Source of the DNA: JAUYQR01 sp050632395
GTDB taxonomy: Bacteria; Pseudomonadota; Alphaproteobacteria; Rhodobacterales; Rhodobacteraceae
Assembly: GCF_050632395.1 (NCBI RefSeq)
Contig: NZ_CP192600.1
Span: forward strand, 2,108,001 to 2,172,000
DNA: 64,000 nt
Reading direction: 5' to 3'
The notes under the pieces were generated by a model. The model did no database searches, was not told the origin of the DNA, and worked only from the letters and a program-made list of their open reading frames with translations. This document shows, piece after piece, positions 7,649 to 15,124 of this stretch. Numbering within the stretch: the first letter of the stretch is position 1; every line of letters begins with the position of its first letter. Both the position numbers and the translations under genes were made by a program.

Positions 7649-8356
7649 ATGACCAACGCATCGAAATCCCGCGCCGTCCTCGAAGCCGAGAAGCTCTATG
7701 ACCGTGCGATCCGCGCCGACGCCTCGGAAGCGATCAGCTCCCTGTCGTCCCTCGAGACGGCCATCGCCGCCCGCATCGGCACCGAGAGCAAGGAAGACAA
7801 GGATCTGCTCGAGCTGATCCGGCACGACTTCGCCAGCGTGCGCAAGCAGATCGAGCTGGCGACCACGCTCGACGGGGCGCTCGCCCAGATCGCCGCGTTC
7901 TTCTACGATCCGGTCGACGGCTATCGCGGCACCTACAACGCCCTTGGCTTGCAGCAGCGGGTCGCCCTCGGCAACATGATCGGCAACGCGCTCTACCAGA
8001 TCGACCGCGCCGAGGATTACCGCGCGCAGGAAAAGCACAAGCTCGGTGTGCTGGTCGCGCAGTCGGACGGCACCGAGATCTCGATCAACAACATCAACGC
8101 CGCGCTCGACCGCGTTGATCGCATCGAGAACGCCCAGCTGCCGATCCTGCGCGACTGGCTGGCCAGCCTGAAAACGATGCACATCGCCGCCACCGGCGAG
8201 GCATGGGTGGCACCCGTGAAGCGGGGCGCCAACCCGCAGCAGCAGACGCGCGAGGCGATGAACGAACGCCTTGCCCGCCTCGGGATCGCGCCGGTGAAGA
8301 CCGACACGCCCGACTACGAGCCGCAGACGAACGGCACCGAAACCCGCGTCGCCTGA
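7649..8356 (+). CDS. Hypothetical helical protein of the mobile element
   Basis: A 235-residue, mostly alpha-helical protein without a signal peptide or membrane segment. It has heptad-like stretches (LEAEKLYDRAI; IRHDFASVRKQIELAT; NINAALDRVDRIENAQ) that could form coiled coils, and a disordered, charged C-terminal tail. ATG at 7649 is preceded by GAAGGAAATGACCC, a good ribosome site. I do not recognise the family. Proteins like this are common cargo in plasmid- and ICE-like modules of Rhodobacterales together with ArdC. Base use matches the neighbouring module genes. Confidence 0.75.
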   Translation: MTNASKSRAVLEAEKLYDRAIRADASEAISSLSSLETAIAARIGTESKEDKDLLELIRHDFASVRKQIELATTLDGALAQIAAFFYDPVDGYRGTYNALGLQQRVALGNMIGNALYQIDRAEDYRAQEKHKLGVLVAQSDGTEISINNINAALDRVDRIENAQLPILRDWLASLKTMHIAATGEAWVAPVKRGANPQQQTREAMNERLARLGIAPVKTDTPDYEPQTNGTETRVA

Positions 8357-8362
8357 CGCAAC

Positions 8363-8386
8363 TGGCCTCCGGTTCGCCGGGGGCCA
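8363..8386 (+). terminator. Hairpin with TTCG loop
   Basis: 10-bp stem (one G-T pair) closed by a TTCG tetraloop, 7 bp after the stop of the 235-residue gene. No T run follows. Confidence 0.55.
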
Positions 8387-8417
8387 TCACCCGTTCCTCT
8401 GGCATGGAGTTCCGCCC

Positions 8418-8711
8418 ATGAGCCTCACCATCGTCTTTCTCGCCGCCGTGCTGACCGTGGCATCCGGCCTTCTGTTCGTCCTGCGGTTCATCCGCTGGGG
8501 CACGATCCTGCGCTTTCACTGGCTCGCTGATGCCATCGCGCACATCGTCCTGTTTGCCGTGTTCTTCGGCACCCTTGGCGGGGGCATGACAGCCGCCATT
8601 GCCTGCCTGATCTTTTCGATCCTGCTGACCCTTGGTCGCAAGATCCAGAACGCCCGTGACCTGATGCGTCGGTCGCGGGCCATGAACGCGGCCGCTGCAC
8701 GGAGCAGGTAA
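8418..8711 (+). CDS. Small integral membrane protein
   Basis: A 97-residue protein with two or three hydrophobic segments (LTIVFLAAVLTVASGLLFVL, residues 3-22; ADAIAHIVLFAVFFGTLGGG; MTAAIACLIFSILLTL) and a basic C-terminal end (RRSRAMNAAAARSR), pointing to an inner-membrane protein with a cytoplasmic tail. No family recognised. It lies between two hairpins in the plus-strand module. Such proteins on conjugative elements can act in entry exclusion or mating-channel assembly, but nothing here shows that. Confidence 0.7.
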   Translation: MSLTIVFLAAVLTVASGLLFVLRFIRWGTILRFHWLADAIAHIVLFAVFFGTLGGGMTAAIACLIFSILLTLGRKIQNARDLMRRSRAMNAAAARSR

Positions 8712-8725
8712 GCACCGCGTCTGCG

Positions 8726-8758
8726 CGCCGGGGGTATGCCTCCCCTCTGCCCCCGGCG
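8726..8758 (+). terminator. 9-bp GC hairpin
   Basis: CGCCGGGGG / CCCCCGGCG with a 15-nt loop, 14 bp after the preceding stop codon. No T run. The remaining 247 bp before the ArdC gene hold no convincing gene. Confidence 0.55.
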
Positions 8759-9005
8759 TTGCAGCAATCCCATCACCGAGCGGCCGCAAGGTGAAGGGGG
8801 ACCGAGGCCGACGCCCGCAAGGCGCGCGTGCTGCATGAGGCTATCCTCGGCCCCCGCCTTAACCGCCCCCCACCGCCCCGCAAAACCCCGCGCCGGACCA
8901 CCTGGTTCGAGCGCCGCATCCGCGTGCCAGCCTCGGCATAAAGCCTCGTCTCTTGACCGACGCCGTTCAGAAGCGAAGCGTCCTCTTCCCCTTGGAGAAT
9001 CTGCC

Positions 9006-9902
9006 ATGACCGACAAGAAGGGCCTCACGCTCGACCAGCTCGAGCGCACCGTTGCCGATCAGATCATCGCCCTGATGGAGCGCGACGGCCTGCGCTGGAT
9101 CAAGGGCTGGGCCAGCCCCCTCCCGGCCCAAAACTTCTACAGCCGCCGTCCCTACACCGGGTCGAACGTCCTCACCACCGGCCTGTGGATGATGGTGAGC
9201 GGCAAGTCCGACCCCCGCTTCATGAGCTTCAAGCAGGCCGTGATGCTCGGCGGTTCAGTGAAGAAGGGGGCCAAAGGCATCCCGATCATTTACTACGGCA
9301 CCTACGTCAAGGACGACGATGGCGCCGAGCGCATGAGCCGCTTTGCCAAGATCTCCTATGTCTTCCACGTCTCCGATGTGGACGGCATCGAGATCCCCGG
9401 CCTCGACATGGCCTGCCATGAGCCGCGCGTGCGCAACCAGCGCATCGACAGCTTCGTTGCCGCCACCGGCGTCCAGATCCGCGACGGGGGCAGCGCCTTC
9501 TATCAGGACACCACCGACAGCATCACGATCCCCCCGATCGGCATGTTCCGCGAAAGCCTCGGCGTCCCCGCAGAGGATCTCTACTACTCGGTGCTGCTGC
9601 ATGAGCTGATCCACGCGACCGGCCCCGCCAAGCGCCTCGCCCGCGAGTGCTTCCGCGACTACCACAAGGAGCGCGCCGCACGGGCCCAGGAAGAGCTGAT
9701 TGCAGAGATTGGCTCGGTCATGCTCGGCCAGCGCCTCGGCCTCATGACCCAGCCCCGCGAAGACAACGCCGCCTACGTCGCGTCGTGGATCCGGTTCCTC
9801 AAGGACAAGCCCGGATCCGTCTTCTCCGCCGCCGCCGCCGCTTCCAAGGCCATCAGCTGCCTTGAAGCCATGCAACCCCTCACAGAACAGGAAGCCGCAT
9901 AA
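9006..9902 (+). CDS. ardC: ArdC-type antirestriction protein
   Basis: A 298-residue protein with the two-part ArdC layout. The N-terminal half (ssDNA-binding DUF1738 type) shows WIKGWASPLPAQNFYSRRPY and the MSFKQAVMLGGSVKKGAKG block. The C-terminal half is a zincin-type metallopeptidase domain with the HELIH motif (HExxH, residues 199-203) and a downstream EELIAEIGS that can supply the third ligand. ArdC proteins protect incoming single-stranded plasmid DNA from restriction. The ATG at 9006 has GGAGA 8 nt upstream; the frame is open further upstream but without conservation. Its presence on an element that also carries BREX is notable. Its stop overlaps the next tiny gene. Confidence 0.88.
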   Translation: MTDKKGLTLDQLERTVADQIIALMERDGLRWIKGWASPLPAQNFYSRRPYTGSNVLTTGLWMMVSGKSDPRFMSFKQAVMLGGSVKKGAKGIPIIYYGTYVKDDDGAERMSRFAKISYVFHVSDVDGIEIPGLDMACHEPRVRNQRIDSFVAATGVQIRDGGSAFYQDTTDSITIPPIGMFRESLGVPAEDLYYSVLLHELIHATGPAKRLARECFRDYHKERAARAQEELIAEIGSVMLGQRLGLMTQPREDNAAYVASWIRFLKDKPGSVFSAAAAASKAISCLEAMQPLTEQEAA

Positions 9903-9973
9903 TGCGCAACGCTCTTATCTGGATCCTCGCCTGCGCCATCATTGGCACCTGGGCGGGCGTGTTTTCCCTCTGA
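9902..9973 (+). CDS. 23-residue membrane peptide
   Basis: An ATG inside TAATG (overlapping the ArdC stop) opens a 23-codon frame whose product, MRNALIWILACAIIGTWAGV plus three residues, is one hydrophobic helix. The overlap implies translational coupling to ardC, and the next gene starts 15 bp later behind its own ribosome site. It is a plausible single-span mini-protein, but at this length chance cannot be excluded. Confidence 0.45.
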   Translation: MRNALIWILACAIIGTWAGVFSL

Positions 9974-9988
9974 CCAAGAGGGCCTGCC

Positions 9989-10234
9989 ATGCCCCAAACC
10001 ATCTTCAAGATGCCCATGACCAGCGACGAAGGATTCCAGCAACGCCTCGACACCGGCTGGACCTGCTTCCGGCATCACGACCGCTTCTGGCTCACCGCCA
10101 GACACCCCATCGGGCGCATCATGATCCCGGTTCCCCCCTCGATCATCGACCGCGCGATAGCCGCTGGCCGTGCCGTTCTCACCGGCATGGTCGTCACCCC
10201 CAACTTCGCTTTCATCAAGGAGACAGCAGCATGA
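9989..10234 (+). CDS. Hypothetical 81-residue protein
   Basis: An 81-residue soluble protein with no recognised domain. It has Trp/Phe/His-rich strands (DTGWTCFRHHDRFWLTA) and a helical SIIDRAIAAGRAV segment, then VVTPNFAFIKE. It begins after AGAGGGCCTGCC and ends in ATGA, overlapping the start of the next gene, so the two are coupled. It is part of the dense small-gene operon between ardC and the clamp gene. Confidence 0.7.
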   Translation: MPQTIFKMPMTSDEGFQQRLDTGWTCFRHHDRFWLTARHPIGRIMIPVPPSIIDRAIAAGRAVLTGMVVTPNFAFIKETAA

Positions 10235-10533
10235 AAGACACCGTTGAAACCAACCCGCTCGTCCTCGAGAGCTTCTATATCTCGAAAAACTGGCAGGGCG
10301 CCTACATCGCCACGATCAAGGTGAAGGGCAAGTCTGGCGAGCAGTCGCTGACCTTGCAGCCCCGCCACATCATCCGCGTCATGGATGCGGCTATGTCGGC
10401 GCTGGCCGAAGCTGCCATCGAGCAGGCGAACCAGATGCGCGAAGAGGTCACGAGCGCGCTGAAAGAAGTGATCGCCAAGCAAGAAGCCAAAGCCATCGCT
10501 GCGCCCGCCGTCGACGACGCCGAGGTGATCTGA
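10231..10533 (+). CDS. Hypothetical 100-residue protein
   Basis: A 100-residue protein: an N-terminal beta-rich part (LESFYISKNWQGAYIATIKV) then RHIIRVMDAAMSALAEAAIEQ and a long charged helix that may be a coiled coil. ATG at 10231 overlaps the upstream stop; an AAGGAG lies 7 nt before it. Its stop overlaps the clamp gene start (TGATG). No family recognised. The coupling suggests a shared role with the clamp-like protein, for example DNA replication or repair of the element. Confidence 0.75.
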   Translation: MKDTVETNPLVLESFYISKNWQGAYIATIKVKGKSGEQSLTLQPRHIIRVMDAAMSALAEAAIEQANQMREEVTSALKEVIAKQEAKAIAAPAVDDAEVI

Positions 10534-11243
10534 TGAGCCGCATGATCCTCTCCACCAGCTGCCTCCTGGCCGCCGCTCAGTGCATCAGCACCGACGAGAC
10601 GCGCTACTACCTCGCCGGCGTGTCGGTGCAAAAGCACCCCGAGAAGGGCGCGATGCTGGTCGCCACGGACGGCCATCGCATGATCGTGGTGCATGACCAA
10701 TACGCCATCGTTCCCGAGCGCCCGATGATCGTCAGCCTCAACTGGAAAGCCAAAGAGCTGAAGGTCACGCCGAAAGACATTGGAAACCGCGTCCTCATCG
10801 TCGAGGTTCCCGAGAAACGCACGTCGACGCCCATGATGGCGCAGATCATGTCGGTCGCCCTCGATCATGCCGACCAGTATGAAAGCGACGGCTTGGTGAA
10901 GGGCGCCCTGATTGTCGAAGAGATCGACGGCACCTTCCCCGACTGGACCCGCGTGGTTCCGTGGAAGACCTTTGACCTCCAAGCCTGCACGGCGAATGTC
11001 GCCTTCGATCCGCGCTACATCGCCACCTTCAGCACGGCCTTCTCGTTCCTGTCTTTCGCAAGCGACAACACCCTTGTCCTGCGCTCCGGCGCAACCGGCG
11101 ATCCCTTCATTGTCACCGACCCTTCGGTGATGAACGCCTTTGGCATCCTGATGCCCAAGCGCGGTGGAGGCATGTCGGCGCCGCTCTGGCTCGCTCACAA
11201 GGCGCCGCCGCCGCCGAAAGAAGACACCCCGGAGGCGGCATGA
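10533..11243 (+). CDS. DnaN-like sliding clamp lacking domain I
   Basis: A 236-residue homologue of the bacterial DNA polymerase III beta clamp. TRYYLAGV then LVATDGHR (residues 42-49) match the signature of clamp domain II, and EIDGTFPDWTRVV (about 130-142) matches the conserved LIDGRFPDYRRV segment linking to domain III; the end (GILMPKR) resembles the clamp C-terminus. Chromosomal DnaN is about 370 residues with three domains. Here domain I appears absent, so the protein would have two clamp folds, like PCNA. It is presumably used by the element to tether a polymerase or another enzyme to DNA. The family call is firm; ring assembly is inference. Confidence 0.82.
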   Translation: MSRMILSTSCLLAAAQCISTDETRYYLAGVSVQKHPEKGAMLVATDGHRMIVVHDQYAIVPERPMIVSLNWKAKELKVTPKDIGNRVLIVEVPEKRTSTPMMAQIMSVALDHADQYESDGLVKGALIVEEIDGTFPDWTRVVPWKTFDLQACTANVAFDPRYIATFSTAFSFLSFASDNTLVLRSGATGDPFIVTDPSVMNAFGILMPKRGGGMSAPLWLAHKAPPPPKEDTPEAA

Positions 11244-11434
11244 CCACCAAGACCATCGCCGGCGTCCTTGAAATCGGCAAGGACAACCGCACCAGCGACA
11301 GGTTCATCCTCACCGGGATGGACCTGACCCTGCTGGCCGATGCCGTGGACATTCTGTCCCCCCTGGGCGCGTCTGAACAGCGCGCCCTCGACCGCCTGCG
11401 CCGCATCCTCCGGCCCGCCCATGCCCCGGCTTGA
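11240..11434 (+). CDS. Hypothetical 64-residue protein
   Basis: A 64-residue protein whose ATG overlaps the clamp gene stop (ATGA). It has an LTGMDLTLLADAVDILSPL segment and a basic C-terminal helix (EQRALDRLRRILRP). No family recognised. Its end overlaps the next gene by 14 bp. The tight coupling to the clamp gene makes it a real gene rather than a chance frame, and a clamp accessory role is possible but not shown. Confidence 0.65.
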   Translation: MTTKTIAGVLEIGKDNRTSDRFILTGMDLTLLADAVDILSPLGASEQRALDRLRRILRPAHAPA

Positions 11435-11738
11435 GAACGGCACGGGCTACAAGACGGCAGGCCCGTCCAGCGATGCCGCCGTCGCACAGGACAGCCGCAG
11501 CTTCATCATCCGGTCGCTCGTTCTGGAGTGCCTGGAAGGAGCGCGGCATCCGCTCACCGCAGACGAGATCGCGGACCTCATCGAGATCGACTTCATTTCG
11601 GTGAGGCCGCGCGTCTCCGAGCTGCGCCACGAGGGCAAGATCCGCGACAGCGGGTATCGCCGCCCCAGCCGCTATGGCCGCATGGTCACGGGCTGGGAAT
11701 TGACCCCGAAGCCCTCTCTCATAGGAGAAGACCCGTGA
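11421..11738 (+). CDS. Winged-helix DNA-binding protein
   Basis: A 105-residue protein with a central winged-helix-like domain: SFIIRSLVLECLEG, HPLTADEIADLI and FISVRPRVSELRHEGKI (recognition helix), then the wing DSGYRRPSRYGRMVTGW. This pattern is typical of phage and plasmid MarR/wHTH-type proteins and of replication-associated helix proteins. I start at the ATG at 11421, which keeps the conserved part and limits the overlap with the previous gene to 14 bp. It probably regulates the module. Its stop overlaps the next gene start (GTGA). Confidence 0.65.
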   Translation: MPRLENGTGYKTAGPSSDAAVAQDSRSFIIRSLVLECLEGARHPLTADEIADLIEIDFISVRPRVSELRHEGKIRDSGYRRPSRYGRMVTGWELTPKPSLIGEDP

Positions 11739-13546
11739 AGGATCTTGCCCCCGAACTGGCGACCGAGCGTGTCGCCACCGACTTCCTGCGCGTTGCCCCG
11801 GAAAACCCGCGCAGCGCCGAAACCCTCGACGAAGAACAGCTGCAAGAGCTGGCAATCTCCATCGCCGCCAACGGGCTTTACACCCCGATGATCGGCTATT
11901 GGCAGGGCGTGAACTTCTACGTCACCGCCGGCGGCCGCCGCGTGCGCGCCATCCAGCACCTTGCCGAAACCACCGTCTACAGCGAACAGCCCGATTGGCC
12001 GGTGATCGTCATGACGCAGGAGGACGCGGTTCATGCCGGCAACGCCGAGCAGATCAGCCACGTTGCGCTGGACGAGGCCGACGAGCTGCGGCTGTTCACC
12101 ATGCCCGCCTATGCCGGGCTGGCCGATCACGAGCTGGGCGACCGGCTGGGTCGCTCTGCCCGCTACGTCGCGCAACGCCGCGAGATCCTCGGCCTGCCGG
12201 AAGACATGCTCGATGCCGTTTTCAGGGGCGCGATCAGCGTGGATCAGGGCATCGGCCTGACCTTCGCCAAGGAATACCCCGAGACGCGGGCGGAGTTTTT
12301 CGAGCGCGCCAAGCGCGACCCTGGCTTTGACAGCGGCGACATGCGCAACCACCTGTCCAAGATGGTGAAGGCGTGGTCGGACTATTGCTTCGCCCAGCTG
12401 GTGACGCACGACGAGTATCGCGAGGCTGGCGGCCGGTTGCAGCAGGATCTGTTCACCAACAACCCCTTGGTGCTGGATCCTCACATTCTAGTGCAGCTCG
12501 CCACCGAAGCGGCCCGCGACCAGATGGCCGACCTCTACGGCGACCGCCGCGCCTTCGTGCGCGAACTCGACGAGGGCGAGAACCTTTACGAGCTGCGCAA
12601 GCACAACGGGGTCTATGGCCTGACCGACGACGAGGCAGCCGAGTATCGCCGCCTTGACTGGTGGGGGATGCGCCAGCTGCAACAGGCCGCAGAACCGGAC
12701 GAAGAAACCGGCGAATTTGACCATGACGCCGTGGCCGCTCTTGAGGCAGCAGTTGCCCGCAAGGAAGAACTCGAACCGCGGGCGATCTGGACCTACCCCG
12801 AAGACCTCGAGCGTCTCCTGGGCGTGGCCTGGAAGCTGAACGATGGCTCCGTCTTCGACTATAACGGCACCAAGCGCGACCCGATCAAGGTCGTCGATCA
12901 TGTGCTGCCGAAGGATCTCGAGCCGCTCTATGAGGCGGGCTACCTCGAGCGCCCGACCGACGCCCCGACGCCGGCGCCCGAGCCTGTCGCCCCGGAGGAC
13001 AAGATCACCAACACCTTGCGCCTCTACATCGACCGCATCCGCGCGCACACCCTGCGCATGGAACTGTCGAAGACGCCCGACAACGTGATCCGCCTGTTCA
13101 CCGCCCATCTGGCGGCAAAACTCGGCCGCACCGTAGGCTTCTCGGTCGATCCCGAGCCAGCGCAGCATCCCGACCCGGAACTGGAAGTCACCTTCACCCC
13201 GCAATGGGAGAAGATGAAGGCCGCCGCCAACGCCACGCCCGACGAGGTTGGCGACATGAGCGACAAGACCGTGCGCGAGATCCTCGCCTACCGGATCCTG
13301 TCGTGCCTGACGACGCGGCACCCGCTGGCGGCCACGCAGCATCCGGCCATCATCCGCAAATACTGGACCCCGAGTGCTGCCTTCCTGCGCAGCTATAACA
13401 AGGTCCAGCTGACGATGATGGTCGAGGATCTGGCCCCCGGCGAGGACGTGTCGACGCAGAAGCGGGACGGGCTGGCGGAGATCGTCGCCAACCTCGCCGC
13501 CAAGCGCAAAGACTGGTTGCCTTTCGGCTTCTGCGAGAGGCGCTGA
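11735..13546 (+). CDS. ParB/Srx-domain protein, 603 residues
   Basis: Starts at GTG 11735 (AGGAGA upstream, overlapping the previous stop). The N-terminal ~130 residues form a ParB-type domain: SIAANGLYTPMIGYWQGVNF and the TAGGRRVRAIQHL motif, which in ParB proteins binds CTP. A helix-turn-helix region follows (HELGDRLGRSARYVAQRREI). The rest, about 400 residues, is a long helical, acidic region of unknown fold with a Pro-rich linker near residue 410. Typical ParB proteins are about 300 residues. No ParA is nearby. Plasmid ParB-like proteins of this size are common on Rhodobacterales elements; the role may be element maintenance or gene control rather than partition. Confidence 0.78.
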   Translation: MKDLAPELATERVATDFLRVAPENPRSAETLDEEQLQELAISIAANGLYTPMIGYWQGVNFYVTAGGRRVRAIQHLAETTVYSEQPDWPVIVMTQEDAVHAGNAEQISHVALDEADELRLFTMPAYAGLADHELGDRLGRSARYVAQRREILGLPEDMLDAVFRGAISVDQGIGLTFAKEYPETRAEFFERAKRDPGFDSGDMRNHLSKMVKAWSDYCFAQLVTHDEYREAGGRLQQDLFTNNPLVLDPHILVQLATEAARDQMADLYGDRRAFVRELDEGENLYELRKHNGVYGLTDDEAAEYRRLDWWGMRQLQQAAEPDEETGEFDHDAVAALEAAVARKEELEPRAIWTYPEDLERLLGVAWKLNDGSVFDYNGTKRDPIKVVDHVLPKDLEPLYEAGYLERPTDAPTPAPEPVAPEDKITNTLRLYIDRIRAHTLRMELSKTPDNVIRLFTAHLAAKLGRTVGFSVDPEPAQHPDPELEVTFTPQWEKMKAAANATPDEVGDMSDKTVREILAYRILSCLTTRHPLAATQHPAIIRKYWTPSAAFLRSYNKVQLTMMVEDLAPGEDVSTQKRDGLAEIVANLAAKRKDWLPFGFCERR

Positions 13547-13848
13547 TGAGAAACGTTGTTGCTCAGATCGTTGCTGCCCTTGACCAAGCCAGCAACATCC
13601 GCCTGCTGTCGATTGTGATTGAAGACAATGTTGTGCGGTTTGTAACGTCCGAAGACAGCGGATTGGGGAAAAACCAGGTCGATCCAGTGGAGAAGTGGCT
13701 GCACGAAAATGGTCCAGGTCAACATCAAGGGGATTCACCGCGTCACCAAAACGCTCGCGAATGGGGCGCTCGTCCAATACCACTACGCGTGGAGGGGAGG
13801 CCCGAAATTCTGGCGCTCCGACAGCAAGATCGCCCTGGAAGGCCCTGA
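13546..13848 (+). CDS. Small hypothetical protein overlapping the integrase
   Basis: A 100-codon frame coupled to the ParB-like gene by TGATG. The first ~55 residues (MRNVVAQIVAALDQASNIRL, then a VRFVTSEDSG strand and EKWLHENG) look like a real small protein. The remaining ~45 residues are read in the shadow of the integrase gene, which starts at 13709, and look unconserved. A small basic or HTH gene directly before an integrase is often an excisionase, but I see no HTH here. Confidence 0.45.
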   Translation: MRNVVAQIVAALDQASNIRLLSIVIEDNVVRFVTSEDSGLGKNQVDPVEKWLHENGPGQHQGDSPRHQNAREWGARPIPLRVEGRPEILALRQQDRPGRP

Positions 13849-14758
13849 TTACTTTGCCGCTTACAAGACAGCCCTTGAACACCGCAATCCGTCTCAGGGG
13901 CTGTTTCGTGAGATCATCATTGCCTACCTTGCATCGCCGGAGTTCAACCGGCTCAAACCGCGCACCCAATCTGACATAAGGACGTCGGTCTACCACCGGC
14001 AGGGGATCGACGCCCAATTCGGAACCGCCCCGATCGGCGTCTTTGAGCGCTCGGAGATCCGCCGCATTGCCTACACCTGGCGCGACAAGTTCAAGCCGCG
14101 TCAGGCTGACCATTTCATGAGCCATCTGTCCGCGATCATCGCCTGGGCCTTCGAGCGCGGCTGGCTGAAAACCCACCAACTCCAAAACTGGACCCACCTT
14201 TACAGCGTCGATCGGTCCGAGATCATCTGGACCGAAGACGAGATCAACTTGTTCTGCAAGGTGGCTCCGCCTTACGTCGCCCGCATTCTCATAGCTGCCA
14301 CTGAGAGTGGTCTCAGGCCGGGCGATCTCGTCAGGCTCAATCGCGGCCATATCAGTACAACGCCGAAGGGCAGGCGGATCGTGCTGCGCACTGGCAAGCG
14401 CAACCGGATCGTGTCAGTGCCGGTGACACCCCGCATGGGCGAATTGATTGACGCCACCCCAAAGGGGCAGATGCTTCTTCTGGTCAATGAGGCCGGGCAG
14501 AAGTGGGCGACCCAGAACAGTCTTGGCAAGACCGTCTCGAAGTGGCGCGACAAGGCCGGCATCCGGCCCGAGCTGCGCCTTTACGATGCACGCGGCACGG
14601 CAGCGACCCGTCTCTTCCACGCTGACGCCAGCCTGCGCGAGATCGGTATGGCAATGGGATGGTCGCCTACGCACACCGCCCGCATGATCGAAGTGTATGC
14701 GCACATGAACCCAGGCATCTCCGATTCGACGCTCCTGAAGCTCCAGCGCGCCGATTGA
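13709..14758 (+). CDS. Tyrosine recombinase / integrase
   Basis: A 349-residue tyrosine integrase that would insert and excise the element at the tRNA-Pro gene. N-terminal SAM-like domain (to ~150), then the catalytic domain: the first Arg in ESGLRPGDLVRL (about 201), the second motif as YDARGTA, and the nucleophile Tyr at about 330 in EVYAHMNP, preceded by the GWSPTHTARMI segment. The motifs and length are intact, so it is probably functional. Its 3' end is 114 bp from the tRNA 3' end, the usual layout of a tRNA-targeting island. Confidence 0.92.
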   Translation: MVQVNIKGIHRVTKTLANGALVQYHYAWRGGPKFWRSDSKIALEGPDYFAAYKTALEHRNPSQGLFREIIIAYLASPEFNRLKPRTQSDIRTSVYHRQGIDAQFGTAPIGVFERSEIRRIAYTWRDKFKPRQADHFMSHLSAIIAWAFERGWLKTHQLQNWTHLYSVDRSEIIWTEDEINLFCKVAPPYVARILIAATESGLRPGDLVRLNRGHISTTPKGRRIVLRTGKRNRIVSVPVTPRMGELIDATPKGQMLLLVNEAGQKWATQNSLGKTVSKWRDKAGIRPELRLYDARGTAATRLFHADASLREIGMAMGWSPTHTARMIEVYAHMNPGISDSTLLKLQRAD

Positions 14759-14804
14759 GCCACTGTGTGCTTCCGTGTCATATGCGGGTTTTCTCGCTCA
14801 CAGG

Positions 14805-14825
14805 TGTAAACCAAGCTGTAAACCA
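14805..14825 (+). repeat. Tandem TGTAAACCA, possible integrase arm sites
   Basis: TGTAAACCA at 14805-14813 and 14817-14825, 12 bp apart, in the 114-bp gap between integrase and tRNA. Position suits arm-type binding sites of the recombinase; this is inference. Confidence 0.5.
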
Positions 14826-14872
14826 GCCTAAAATGTCGGTCTCACTCGGGTAAAATTTCATAATAAAATCAG

Positions 14873-14949
14873 TGGTCGGGGCGGAGGGATTCGAACTCTC
14901 GACCTACGGTACCCAAAACCGTCGCGCTACCAGGCTGCGCTACGCCCCG
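14873..14949 (-). tRNA. tRNA-Pro(UGG)
   Basis: A 77-nt cloverleaf: acceptor CGGGGCG/CGCCCCG with encoded CCA, anticodon arm ACGGT-TTTGGGT-ACCGT (anticodon TGG), and T loop GTTCGAATC. Its 3' end faces the integrase, so this is the attachment site of the left-hand element, whose insertion restored an intact tRNA. Confidence 0.95.
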
Positions 14950-15124
14950 ACGACGCCTCCCTTACAGGGCTTTGTCGGGCTTGAAAAGGCGCATAGCGCA
15001 GAACATCAGTGCGCCTGCGATCATCGAACGCTAGAATGCAGGGGTTACCGAAAACCATCGAAGCGGGGCCTTGCCGTCAGGCCAGCTTGCGAGATTTCAA
15101 ACGTCGAACCAGCAGACCGATACG

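Larger units (their letters stand above)
1..14872. mobile_element. Integrative element carrying BREX, right end at tRNA-Pro
   Basis: The span from the window edge to the tRNA-Pro 3' end. It has an integrase at the tRNA end, plasmid/phage-type genes (ArdC, ParB-like, DnaN-like, TerS-like), a divergent control region and a BREX defence operon. The far end with the second attachment repeat is outside the window. I cannot tell whether it is an ICE, an integrated plasmid or a phage satellite: no relaxase, type IV secretion or capsid gene is visible. Confidence 0.8.

Noticed and set aside
12488..14350. 620-codon minus-strand frame across the ParB-like and integrase genes
   Set aside because: Long antisense frames are expected in GC-rich genes; it crosses two real genes and shows no family features.
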